This document shows positions 54,499-64,000 of a stretch of DNA of 64,000 nucleotides, piece by piece; position 1 is the stretch's first letter, and each line of letters starts with the position of its first letter. The position numbers and the translations under genes were made by a program. The stretch is from the NCBI GenBank assembly GCA_964036295.1, contig OZ038472.1:8268001-8332000 (forward strand), read 5' to 3'. The notes below the pieces were generated by a model that did no database searches, was not told the origin of the DNA, and saw only the letters and a list, made by a program, of their open reading frames with translations. Source of the DNA: Plumapathes pennacea (Eukaryota > Cnidaria > Anthozoa > Antipatharia > Myriopathidae).

Positions 54499-55974
54499 TC
54501 CCCGAACGAAGTGAGGGAAATACTCACGACACTAATGCAGTAATATTATACCGCCTACTTGGGGACTCCAAGCCTGTCGCCATCTCGAAATTTAACGTTG
54601 TCTGTCAGTCAGTCTGTCTGGCGTACGACTTTAGGCGCGGTTACCCCGCTAACCAATAACAAAGTCCGGATCGATCACGTGTGCCCTGTTGTTTTACTCG
54701 GAATAACTTAGAGAAATTAGATTTGAACGAAGCATTTAGATTTGAACGAAGTAACAATATATTGTAGCTGCGTTCACGAAAATGGAAAACTTAACTGAAA
54801 AACTTGAAACACAACAGTCTCGCGAAGCTCGTCTTCAAATGAGAAGGGAACAGGCACGAGCAAGGCGAAATCGTGAAACGAGCGAACAACAGCGCATGAA
54901 TGCCGATCGAAAGCGACATGAACGGAAACGGGTAACGCAGACAACTCCGCAAAGAGAACAGCGCTTGAACGCAAATCGGAAACTTCAGGAGAAAAAGCGG
55001 GCCGAAGAGAAGACTCCGCAAATTAAGACAACAGCGCATGAATGCCGACCAAAAGCGACATGAACAGAAGCGGGTAACACAGACAACTCCGCAAAGGGAA
55101 CAGCGCTTGAAAGCAAATCGAGAGCTTCAGACGCCGTTTTGTGTTAAACTCAGATACTTATTTAGAAAGGACAAGCAACAAAGGTTAGTCAGTGGAAATC
55201 GAACAATCACCGTGACAAATATATATTTTGTAACTCGATCACTCGATCTGTATGCTGATCATTTTCCCTCGAAGTATTGTTTTACTACGCTTCTGTCGCC
55301 AGTTTCGGCTACCGTATTTGCTCAGAGCAATCGGAACTTGGAGTCTTGAATGATTTAGTCAGATGTCTTATTTTTCTGTAATCTGACACGCGGTGATTGC
55401 AGCGAGAATCGTTCACAAGCCCTTAGAAGTATTACTGGGTCTGAAGCCCGTGTATAATTTGAAGTAAACTGTTCAAGTTTTGCTTTGATTCTGGGAGAAA
55501 TTTTGCTGTTTTGAGTGGGTTCACATACAAAACAATTCGAGCCTATTAAATATGCATGCCTGAGTCTGGTGCATGCGGTAGTAAAAACAAATCGCACATG
55601 AAGCCTATTTAATTGTACTGCCTATGAATTCAAAATTGGAAAATCAGTGTTCCTTTTTTCCCGTACTACGACGGCCGACCAACTTCAAACTTTGAGTATT
55701 AAATTTCGAGAACGTGCTTGGCAGACTGTATGAATTAATTTGACGTGCCGACCGTGGGAAATACGTACTTCGTCACGCAATCGATTCTTTTTTCAACGCA
55801 AAAGTATAACACACACCATTCTTTTTCTCCTTCCTTTGCGTGTAGCACTTGAGTTCGAAGAAAAGATTGAGTCAACATTTCGGTAAAACAAAGGCTACTC
55901 TTATTGGGAGTTACCAAAGTAAAAGTCCCATCAATGGCAGAGTGAGGGGGTATATGCGATTATCGTATTTCTAG
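54499..55974 (+). mobile_element. Intact-ended non-autonomous Helitron (H3), 1476 bp
   Basis: TCCCCGAACGAAGTGAGGG to TTTCTAG, inserted exactly between A (54498) and T (55975). The uninterrupted sister sequence at 23196-23206 reads straight across the junction. This is the best defined Helitron here. It carries the leader ORF only (54782-55137) and the common 3' half of the family. Confidence 0.93.
54782..55137 (+). pseudogene. Helitron leader ORF fragment, basic coiled coil
   Basis: It starts [20 protein letters not shown], then [20 protein letters not shown] and similar units. A DNA duplication of about 138 bp (repeat starting ACAGCGCATGAATGCCGA at 54888 and 55027) adds a second block and shifts the frame at about 55020. 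It stops near TPFCVKLRYL. No catalytic domain remains. Confidence 0.75.
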
Positions 55975-57194
55975 TAGAACTGGCTCAAGGCCACATCGTA
56001 AAAATTGCTTAATTGTAGGTATGTGGAAGTGCGCATCCGTTTCCGCTGGCCTCCACTTTTGTGAACCGCGTATTCGATTTAGTCTCAGTTTTGAAAACTC
56101 TAATTTACAAGGCGGCAGAGGGTGAAAATTATAAACTTAGACGCTCGAATTGGGAGAATTTAAAATCCTTCACCAAGTGCCAAATCTTTGAACCGGAAGG
56201 AGACCTTCCGGAGTCGCACTGAAAAAAGTCTATCCGTGACTTCATTACTCATGTCATGCACAGCTTATGTCCAACATTTACATACTTCATCAGAGGCCAT
56301 GATACTCTAGCCTGGGCTGCATTCAAACTAAATACGTGCTTACAGAAAACATGCCTTTCTTCTTTTGGCTGAATTTCAAGTCGAATAAGTTTAAGTGAAA
56401 TCTGATAACTTGTTGACATTACTTGCGGTTTTGGTCAAATTCATTTTCGAATTCTTCTTCGCTCAGTTCTCTACAGCGTTTTTCATTGCTGGCGAAAACT
56501 ATGCGAAGCAAAGCAAATATAATCAAACGATAGAAATATTTCGACAAGCTGAAGTCGCTCGATCGCGATCAGGGCTGTCAGTGGTCACGGGTCTTTCAAC
56601 TTTGACTTACGCTTGTCAAACCGAGAAATTACCAAAACCTCTGTGATAATGGTTCTGAAGTGCAACAGATCTACTGGAAATTCAGGAATACAATGATAAC
56701 AATCAAAATAACTCCAGAAAACGTCTTCCCATCTCTTCGTTTCTTCATGCGTATTCGATGATGCTCAAATTTCAAAGGCAATTGCTGACACAGCATGACG
56801 GACTGACTGACTGACGCAGTCTTAACTGCAATAAGGTGGGATACTTAAAAATGCCACCGCAAAAACTACTTCGACGATCGCGTTCTAGATTTTGTTGCGC
56901 TGTCGGTAATATCGATACTGCCCAAATTGGGAACAGAACGACTTCCATATTTGGAATCATTGTTGACAACACCGGGACACATTCGAATTGACTGGATCGC
57001 ATGAAGCTTCGCTTTTCAGCACTTCGTGCTGAACACGAGCTTAAAAATTGATTCTTGTAGTTCAGAATTCGTTTTGACGGGATTAAGTTCGACGTTTGGC
57101 CCGACAGTCGAACTTAATTAATTTGGGTTGACCTGAATTGCAATTTAGTTCGTCTCGTCTGAAGTACGTCGTTTGACCTGGGCCTTGTACTTTT

Positions 57195-59189
57195 GCGTTG
57201 AAAAAAGAGTCGATTGCGTGACGAAGTAGATCCGTGGGTCTTCCGTCCATTCAATTTTCGTATAAGTTACAAAATCAAAAATTGAATATTGAAGTTTCCG
57301 ACTTTCATATTTTATCGTTTATGCGGCAATGTAAATTAGAAATTCCTCTTGGACTTTGCATCGATGTATATTTTCATCAATCCAAAATTGAATTTGGTTT
57401 TCCGATTTCTCCTTTCCGATGTGTTCGAAAATCAGAAATCTAACCACCAGTTTCCCTTTTCCATCCGCTGAAAAGCGACAAAAATCAGACGCATACTTCG
57501 TATGATTCGAACGGGAGATCAATTTTCAATTTTCGTACATACGAAAATTGAAACATCGAATTTTGACAAAATTTCCAGAGGGGGAGGGTATGGCTAGTCT
57601 GTTTCGGCTGCTACTTGGCTCTTCGTTTGTCAAGGAGAGGGGACACGGGATTTTCTGGACCACTCTTAGCCGAAAATGGCGGCGCGCAAGAGGTTTATTT
57701 TGTAAAGACGACGAATTGATGTGCGATTGCCTGAGTCTACAAAGTGTGGTAATGATTGTGGAATGGAAACGCCGAAGATTAGGCGCCGATGTGGGCTAAG
57801 TATGGCCGCCGAACGTCGTAATGACAGGTAAGAGACCGAACTCGTGCAACTGGGTTTTTCTTTCTTCGTTCCTGACAGCATTAAACAAAACATTATCGTT
57901 AGCTCTCGGAAAATCAAGGAAGCTGTTCGCAGCAAAACAAGCCAAAACGAACGAGCGACGACTGCAGCGGCAACAACAAAATGATAGGCAAAACACATTT
58001 GTTACCAGTGGGTAATCTTTCGTGTGTCGTAATAGGCAATTGACTAGAAGACGTGAACTGAAAACTGGAACAATTTATTTACCAAATATGATAGAGCAGA
58101 GTCTCTTTCCATTTAATTGTAATCTAGATGCATATCTCTTTCTAGATCTATAAACAGGAAAGCAACTGCCAACAGGATACTGGCGAAAGTGTACATACGC
58201 CGAAAATTAATCTGAACCGACATATTTGGTAAATAAATTGTTCAAGTTTTCAGTTCAGTTTGTAGTCAATTGCCTATTACGACACACGAAATATTGTTTT
58301 GCCCATCCTTTTGTTGTTGTTGTGCCGCTGCGGCCGTCGCTCGTTCGTTTTGTATTGTTTTGCTGCGAACAGCCTCCTTTATTTTCCGAGAGCTAACGAT
58401 AATGTTTCGTTTAATGCTGTCAGACACGAAGAAAGAAAAACCCAATAGCTAGCAAGGTGAAATAAACTGCACGAGTTCGGTCTCTTAGCCCACATCGGCG
58501 CCTAATCTTCGGCGTTTCCATTCCACAGTCGTTACCACACTTTGTTGACTCAGGCAATTGCACATCAATTCGTCGTCTTTACAAAATAAACCTCTTGCGC
58601 GCCGCCATTTTCGGCTAAGAGTAGTCCAGAAAATCCCGTGTCCCCTCCTCTTGACAAACGAAGAGCCAAGTAGCAGCCGAAACAGACTAGCCATACCCTC
58701 CCCCTCTGGAAATTTTGTCAAAATTCGATGTTTCAATTTTCGTATGTACGAAAATTGAAAATTGATCTCCCGTTCGAATCATACGAAGTATGCGTCCGTT
58801 TTTGTCACTTTCCAGCGGATGGAAAAGGGAAACTGGTGGTTAGATTTCTGATTTTCGAACACACTAGAAACCGAGAAATCGGAAAACTAAATTCAATTTT
58901 GGATTGTTGAAAATATACATCGATGCAAAGTCCAAGAGGAATTTCTAGTTTTCATTGCCGCATAAACGATAAAATGTGAAAATTGGAAACTTCAAATATT
59001 CAATTTTTGATTTTGTAACTTATACGAAAATTGAATGGACGGAAGACCCACGGACCCAATAGGCTTCCTGTGCGATTTGTTTTTACTCTGGACTGCATGC
59101 CCAGACCCCGAATTGTTTTGTATGTAAACCCGCTCAAAACAGCATGATTTCTCCCAGAATCAAGCAAAACTTGAACGGTTTACTTCGTG
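57195..59189 (-). mobile_element. Helitron remnant interrupted by a large palindrome
   Basis: Left of the palindrome, TTTTGCGTTGAAAAAAGAGT and, right of it, AGGCTTCCTGTGCGATTTG...CAGCATGATTTCTCCCAGAA match the Helitron 3' half (12730-13070) in inverse. About 150 bases of the Helitron between those points are missing. Neither Helitron terminus is present. Confidence 0.65.
57231..59054. repeat. 1.8-kb foldback palindrome
   Basis: The left arm begins TCCGTGGGTCTTCCGTCCAT and the right arm ends with its inverse. Arms of roughly 870 bp meet near 58142 around a spacer of about 110 bp. Both arms carry the same 83-codon ORF (57548-57799 and 58736-58485), but it has no motif and is likely chance. The arms differ by scattered substitutions and small indels, so this is not a sequencing artefact of exact mirror type. 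Confidence 0.9.
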
Positions 59190-60813
59190 AAAACGGTAAA
59201 AAATGTTTAAACTCTTCTGGAACTAAGGGAAAAAGAGCTACAACCACCAAACTCGGGCATGTTTATGAATGCTCTATAGAGAAGATAAATGTGATTTTAG
59301 AGTTGGTTGAAGTCAATTCACAAACGTGTATAATATTTGACCGTTAAGTGCCGATTGCGTTACTTAAAGCCGTTTTGTCACATTGTGTGCTTAGGAACTG
59401 TATTCTGCCTGATATAAGAGCATCATGCAGTGCAGCAAGCGTGCGATACGTGTTTCACACCTCGGAGATAACAGTTGCATTCTTTTTATTAGCCGGTGCC
59501 ATATTCTCGAGTGAATTTGATTCTTTGTTCGACCTCGTCTGGCCCAGTTTGTCATTACTCCCATCAATACTCCACAGTGAAATGCTAAATAAAAAAAATT
59601 CAAGACATTTTCAACAAAACTGTAAACGCGATATGTTTGACAAACGTTATGTAAATTTTTCAATGCATTTTTTACTAATTTCACGACAGCATTTTTTGTG
59701 TTTAGAACATTACTCTCTTAAAAGCCAAACAAATACTTTGAATCTAATTATATTTTTTGTTGTCGTTCAGTGGAGTATTGTTGTTTTTCCTTCTATACGA
59801 GGGAAACATTAAGCGGATTATGCACCAATATGGGCTTTAGATATAACTATTCACAGTAATACACTTTTCCAGTTTTTAACTGTTTTAAAACGGCCGAATT
59901 TGACAACAAACAACGGAGTATTGTCTGGTGTAATGTTGAGCAATCTCCGTCTGACTTCACATGAACAGTTGTCGCCGCCATAACACAGCTATTCGCAAGC
60001 TGTATGAATTATTATTCGGTTCATCAAAATATCAGGTGTTACAAGCAAGTCCTATAACAAAAATCCGTGAATGAAACTTGCCGTCACGGCGAATTTCCGC
60101 CGCTAAACAGCTGCACCCCGGTACCAGACTCGACATACGTGAATACTGTATTTCCTTTCAAGTAGGAAATTCAACGAGGATCCATTTTCCTTTACACTAA
60201 ATATGTTTAGCATCTTTTCAATACAGTCAATCGTCTTACTGTAAATTGTAGCTACTTAAAATTATATAAATTTCCTGTCACCAGAGCTTTTAACCTTAGA
60301 AGCCTAACGTGGACCCTATTTTATGCTAGCGGACAGTTTCTCGTTTCAATTTTTTATAAACTAGACGTAAAATGATTTCTTGAGACAATATCTGCCAAGG
60401 TGTATCAAAATATTTCCCGTCCCTGCTTTTAACCTCGTTTGATTTCTACGTTGTCCTTTCTGGTTGTGAAAATCTATTACATCCGCACAGAACTTACAGT
60501 GTTTTACACGGGCTTGCCGTTTTGGAACGATCGTTGGATTAATTTCGCCATTTACGAGCGAACTGCTGAAGTCACGTTTTCAGTCACGCCTCTTGTTTGA
60601 TTCTACCGCTGCCCACCGCGTAGGCTCGGATGTGACGAGTGTTCACGCGAAGTTGACGTGTGTTTTACGTGTAGAGAGTTGAGACTGATTGTTATGTTGC
60701 GAAGTTTCCATTTTGTTTCACGTCGGAAATACATCTTTTAAATCCTCAAACTGTGTTGTTACGACCGTTCCATCGTTTGGGAACAATAATACTATTACGC
60801 AAGACCGACGGTC
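59190..60813. other. Unassigned intergenic sequence
   Basis: It contains a 154-codon ORF (59348-59812) with a hydrophobic stretch but no recognisable family. I would not call a gene. Confidence 0.4.
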
Positions 60814-62223
60814 GTTACTAAAACAGGGAATAGGGTATGGGGAATGAGATCATAGAAGCCGACAGAGCTAAATTTTGTATGGTTAGGTTTTATTGTTAGA
60901 CATCAAAACAGCTAATCATAACCCTAAACCTGACTCTACACGACTTAGGCTCCGGTCGCACTCGTAACTTCAATGACATCAAGGTGATTCCCTAGAAAAA
61001 GAATCTGTCATAGATTTGTAATGAAACTTGGCACAATTCTACAACAACTCAAGTGGGTCTCAATGATGCAATAAAAACAAGGGGTCACCGTGCTCGTTTT
61101 TACGGCACAAGCTGACGAATATGGTGTTCTAGCGTCTGTTGCACGCACCCCGATACTGGGAAATAAGGTCAATGATTTTCGATGCAGTCTGAAATATCAC
61201 CAAACTCTCAATTTTATTCTATTGACTATTCACCTGTCACAGAAAAATGTATGTGAATAGCTGCAAATTTATTTTAACAACAAAAATTGGTGGGAAGTTG
61301 ATGTGCTGTCTTGAACCGGAAGTGGCCCGATCCGTAGCATTTCTTTCAACTGCGTAAAGATGCAAAACACTCTTCATTGTCTTAATTCAAGAAGAAAATC
61401 AAACAGAATTTTATTGAAAATTACTAATATTGTCCTTTCTCTGCATTGCTCCTTTTGAGATAATGATGCCATTTTGTTAGCTATTTATTGTACTTTACTG
61501 GTAATCGATAATTTGTGTGTGTATTTTTTGTGTGTGCCCGACCTAAACATTTACCACATTTCTTGTCAACTGGCTACCCGACATTTTTAACCCTGAGGTT
61601 ATTACGGGATGCCAGTACCCCTGTATTCTTTGATATATTTAATATTTGTAAACTCTTTTTTTTTTAAGTCTGGGGTAAATAAAAGGTTGTTGTTGTTGTT
61701 GCGTAAAATCTGCTCATAGATTTCTGCCTATTTTTTCCTGTTTTACTGGGGACACTGTTCTTATTAAAATTATGGAATAAAAAATGGGGGTCACCGTGCT
61801 TTTTTTTGCGCATTTGTCAGGAAAAGGTGAATATTCACTTCAAAATACGTCTTTCCGAGAGGGGACTGGGACGAGTTTCAACTTTTTAGGTGGCTGCTCC
61901 CACAAGGAACGACGAAAACTAAAACTTATTTGCGTAAAGAATATAGAGCTTTCGATCTTGATATTTCGGTGGTTCTCAATGTCCACCATCTCAAAAGTAT
62001 TATGCGCACTAAAGATGCGCAATGCAAAACTAGGGAATCACCTTAATATCGACATTTGCATCATTTGAAGTGCAAACAGCGCTTGTAACCAGAAATATAT
62101 ATCAGCAAGTTGTTACCAAACATTAAAGAAGCCGTCGTATTGCTCTCGATGCCGAGTTAACTCCTTAACGCCTTAACTCCGTCGGCTTCTTTGATCTCAT
62201 TCCCCATTCCCAGTTTTAGTAAC
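60814..62223. mobile_element. 1.41-kb TIR element sharing the Polinton-type terminus
   Basis: The left end GTTACTAAAAC...GGGGAATGAGATCA is repeated inverted at 62187-62223. The first about 70 bases resemble 40851-40920 (GGGGAATGAGATCA, then AGCTAAATTT and GGTTAGG). GGGGTCACCGTGCT occurs twice inside (61080, 61787). No coding capacity, so it is a non-autonomous relative. No target duplication was seen. Confidence 0.75.
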
Positions 62224-63372
62224 ATCCAAGACCGACTCGAGAAGCACCGCAAACTGCACGAGAACAAGCGACACGGAAAAATCACGAACTATTCTCTAGA
62301 AGCGTCGAACAGTACACAAGAACATGCGGCGGAGACGGGACAATAACTGCAACATTAAAAACTTGGGAAACCTGTGGACTCAAAGATTTCACAAGACAAT
62401 CTGAAAGTATTTTAATATTGAACGCAACGTTGCAAATGTTTCCTTAGCCTACCTGATGTTCAGTTTCTTTATGTAGGTTACATTAACAAGTTGTCTCGAC
62501 GATCTGGGAGGCAAGCTTTCCTTAACCTGCCTGATTTTGTCGTATTGTATTAAATACAGGAACTTAAAGAAAACATATAAGTGATACCTTTCCTGGCTTT
62601 AAACACGAGGGCGCACTATAAAAGGGTGCTTTCCAGGGAAGCGCAGAGCCATTTGCCAATCAACAGCAATCGAGACAACAGCCATAATTGGTAAAAAGCC
62701 AAAAATATCCAAATTTTGTTTTTCCTTGTGCATGACTACCACGTAAAATAAAATGCTGCCTCACCAATTTTCCGTCACATAAACATTCATTTTGAGTGCA
62801 GTTTGAGTAAAATTCAAGGATAATCTTCAAAGCAAAAATTCAATATGTTTGGCGTTGAGCCATGCGTCGCATCGCACCGCGAAATTCAAAATGTGTTTTG
62901 GCAGCCAAGAGCAAAATATTGTTTCAAATCCTTCCGTCCAGAACTCCACATGGAAGTTGCCCGCATGTGTTTAATTTTAGGTATACTTTTAATCGCTAAG
63001 CTGCAGAGAAATTTCATGGATAGAGCGACTTATGAACGCTGTGGACGCACGTGCAATTCAATAAACATTATGCCAATTTGATGTCGAAAGAGGCGGGGCC
63101 TACGGTCTTTTATAGCGCGCTTTCGTGTTTAAATATTATCATTGTTATTTTTACTATTATTACTATTATTATTATATTATTTACAATATTATCATTTGGT
63201 GACGCGAAAAATCTTTAGAAAACTCGATTCATGACACAATTTGTGCCTCTATCATTTTCAGTACAAATCCTTTCACAAAACTGGCACTGCGCGCTGTTTT
63301 CTGCAGGTCCAGTTGTGTCGTGCACAAAGTGCCGTCATTTCTTTACTTATTCATTCCGGTTGAGAAGCTTCA
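62224..63372. other. Unassigned intergenic sequence
   Basis: It includes a (TTA/CTATTA)n-rich tract at 63140-63200. No gene or element terminus recognised. Confidence 0.4.
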
Positions 63373-63620
63373 TCATTCGTCGTCAAGTAACGCAAAGGGG
63401 TTGGAGGACAAGAGACTACCCTCGGTACTCTCCTCATCGCTTTTGCCTTGATGCTCACTGCTGCTTCCACCGGCTGCGCCTCCCTGTGCTTCAAGCTGCG
63501 GCAGATCTCCACTCTTGGAGTGCATTTGCTGCAGACGAACCAACTCCAGAGTGTCTGGATGAGACTGCCACTCTTCTGACGAGTAAACAACAGCACAAAT
63601 CAGTCTGCCGCACACAGCTA
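63373..63620 (-). CDS. Possible terminal exon of an unidentified host gene
   Basis: On the minus strand an open frame follows a plausible acceptor (TTTCAACTACAG) and runs 82 codons to TGA. It contains VYSSEEWQSHPDTLELVRLQ and an acidic, Gly/Ser-rich tail ending SSNPFALLDDE. The tail has an NPF tripeptide, a known EH-domain ligand when exposed, and looks like a real C-terminus. Earlier exons would lie beyond 64000. I do not recognise the protein, and coding status rests on composition and the acceptor only. Confidence 0.35.
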
Positions 63621-63843
63621 CTGTAGTTGAAATTCAAGTTCATTAACACTATTATTGGTAAATTCTGACCCCATGCATAATTCCTGTGACCGGTTCCAAA
63701 TTAAATGTATATAAAAAGTAGTATTTAAAAACGGCAATTTTTCGTAGGCTAAAAGGTGTAAAGGATATTTTGAAATATATGTGACTATATCTATACATAT
63801 CTACATATCTATCATCTACCAAACATATCTATACTGTAAGGTT

Positions 63844-64000
63844 TTTCCGAGTCAATCAGGCTAGTAAGTCCAGGGTGTTTATTGACAATATCCGAACACA
63901 ATTTTATATATCAATCACAAAAGCCCATTACGAGATGGACTACCGAGGAGGACATCAATTTATTGGTCGAAAAAGCAGTTCCAGAAAGCACCAAAAAGCT
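63844..64000 (+). CDS. Start of a possible tyrosine-recombinase-like ORF, cut by the right edge
   Basis: The frame ending at the edge reads ITRWTTEEDINLLVEKAVPE STKK. The pattern (acidic-D-I-x2-L then P-x-S/T-T-K-K) resembles the N-terminal segment of DUF3504/Crypton-like tyrosine recombinases common in cnidarians. There is no ATG in this frame, so a splice acceptor or a truncated element is needed. Confidence 0.3.

Larger units (their letters stand above)
54420..57047 (-). mobile_element. Hairpin-ended (AGCTCG) element, copy 2, with nested Helitron
   Basis: Inverted homologue of 22264-23267. The 5' hairpin is at 57005-57041. The Helitron 54499-55974 splits it near its 3' end. Outside the Helitron the two copies correspond block by block, with small indels. 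Confidence 0.85.

Noticed and set aside
57548..57799. 83-codon ORF duplicated at 58485-58736 as a conserved gene pair
   Set aside because: The conservation follows from the palindrome; non-coding parts of the arms are equally similar.

Overview
The window is animal nuclear DNA, very probably from a stony coral or other anthozoan cnidarian. The reasons are one conserved gene split into 15 short exons with GT..AG introns, repeat types I associate with cnidarian genomes (Penelope-like elements with a GIY-YIG domain, Helitrons with a basic coiled-coil leader, a hairpin containing CCCAGGCT, cnidarian-type LINE tails), and no bacterial gene organisation. The species cannot be named from the sequence alone.

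The only well supported host gene is DNAAF5 (HEATR2), the HEAT-repeat dynein arm assembly factor, on the + strand from 4993 to the stop codon at 40090-40092. Fifteen exons (1747 nt, about 581 residues) can be joined with consistent reading phase. They cover the C-terminal two thirds of the protein; the N-terminal exons must lie left of the window. The introns hold almost all of the remaining bases and are packed with transposons.

Layout: 1-3066, BEL/Pao retrotransposon (minus strand, running off the left edge), next to a Ty3/gypsy pol fragment (about 3100-4340). 4993-5496, exons 1-2. 5619-6893, small Helitron. 7322-10519, Penelope-like element with two head-to-head copies inside a 15-bp target duplication. 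11550-13568, exons 3-4 around another small Helitron. 14330-16133, two palindrome-plus-MITE units. 16285-20813, a larger Helitron relic. 20868-21403, exons 5-6. 22264-23267, a hairpin-ended repeat touching exon 7 (23295-23393). 23493-29831, an inverted-arm element interrupted by a 3.7-kb Helitron. 29931-30088, exon 8. 30972-33072, a TTAA MITE and a minus-strand Helitron. 33367-35676, exons 9-14. 35714-39988, another Helitron relic carrying a nested hairpin-ended element. 40041-40092, the last exon.

Downstream of the gene: 40851-43290, the decayed start of a Polinton/Maverick-type element with a broken protein-primed DNA polymerase B. 45420-45880, a LINE 3' end. 46497-54405, a pair of about 2.4-kb inverted arms around a TIR transposon and an exon-like ORF. 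54420-57047, a hairpin-ended repeat containing a perfect Helitron insertion. 57231-59054, a 1.8-kb palindrome inside a Helitron remnant. 60814-62223, a non-autonomous element sharing its terminus with the Polinton-type fragment. At the right edge are a possible terminal exon (minus strand) and the start of a possible tyrosine-recombinase-like ORF.

The most unusual signal is architectural. At several loci, near-perfect palindromes of 105-140 bp sit 1-7 bp outside the terminus of short TIR elements. The elements fall into several families with different sequences but the same layout. A second set of elements has terminal hairpins whose stems differ completely in sequence while pairing is kept.
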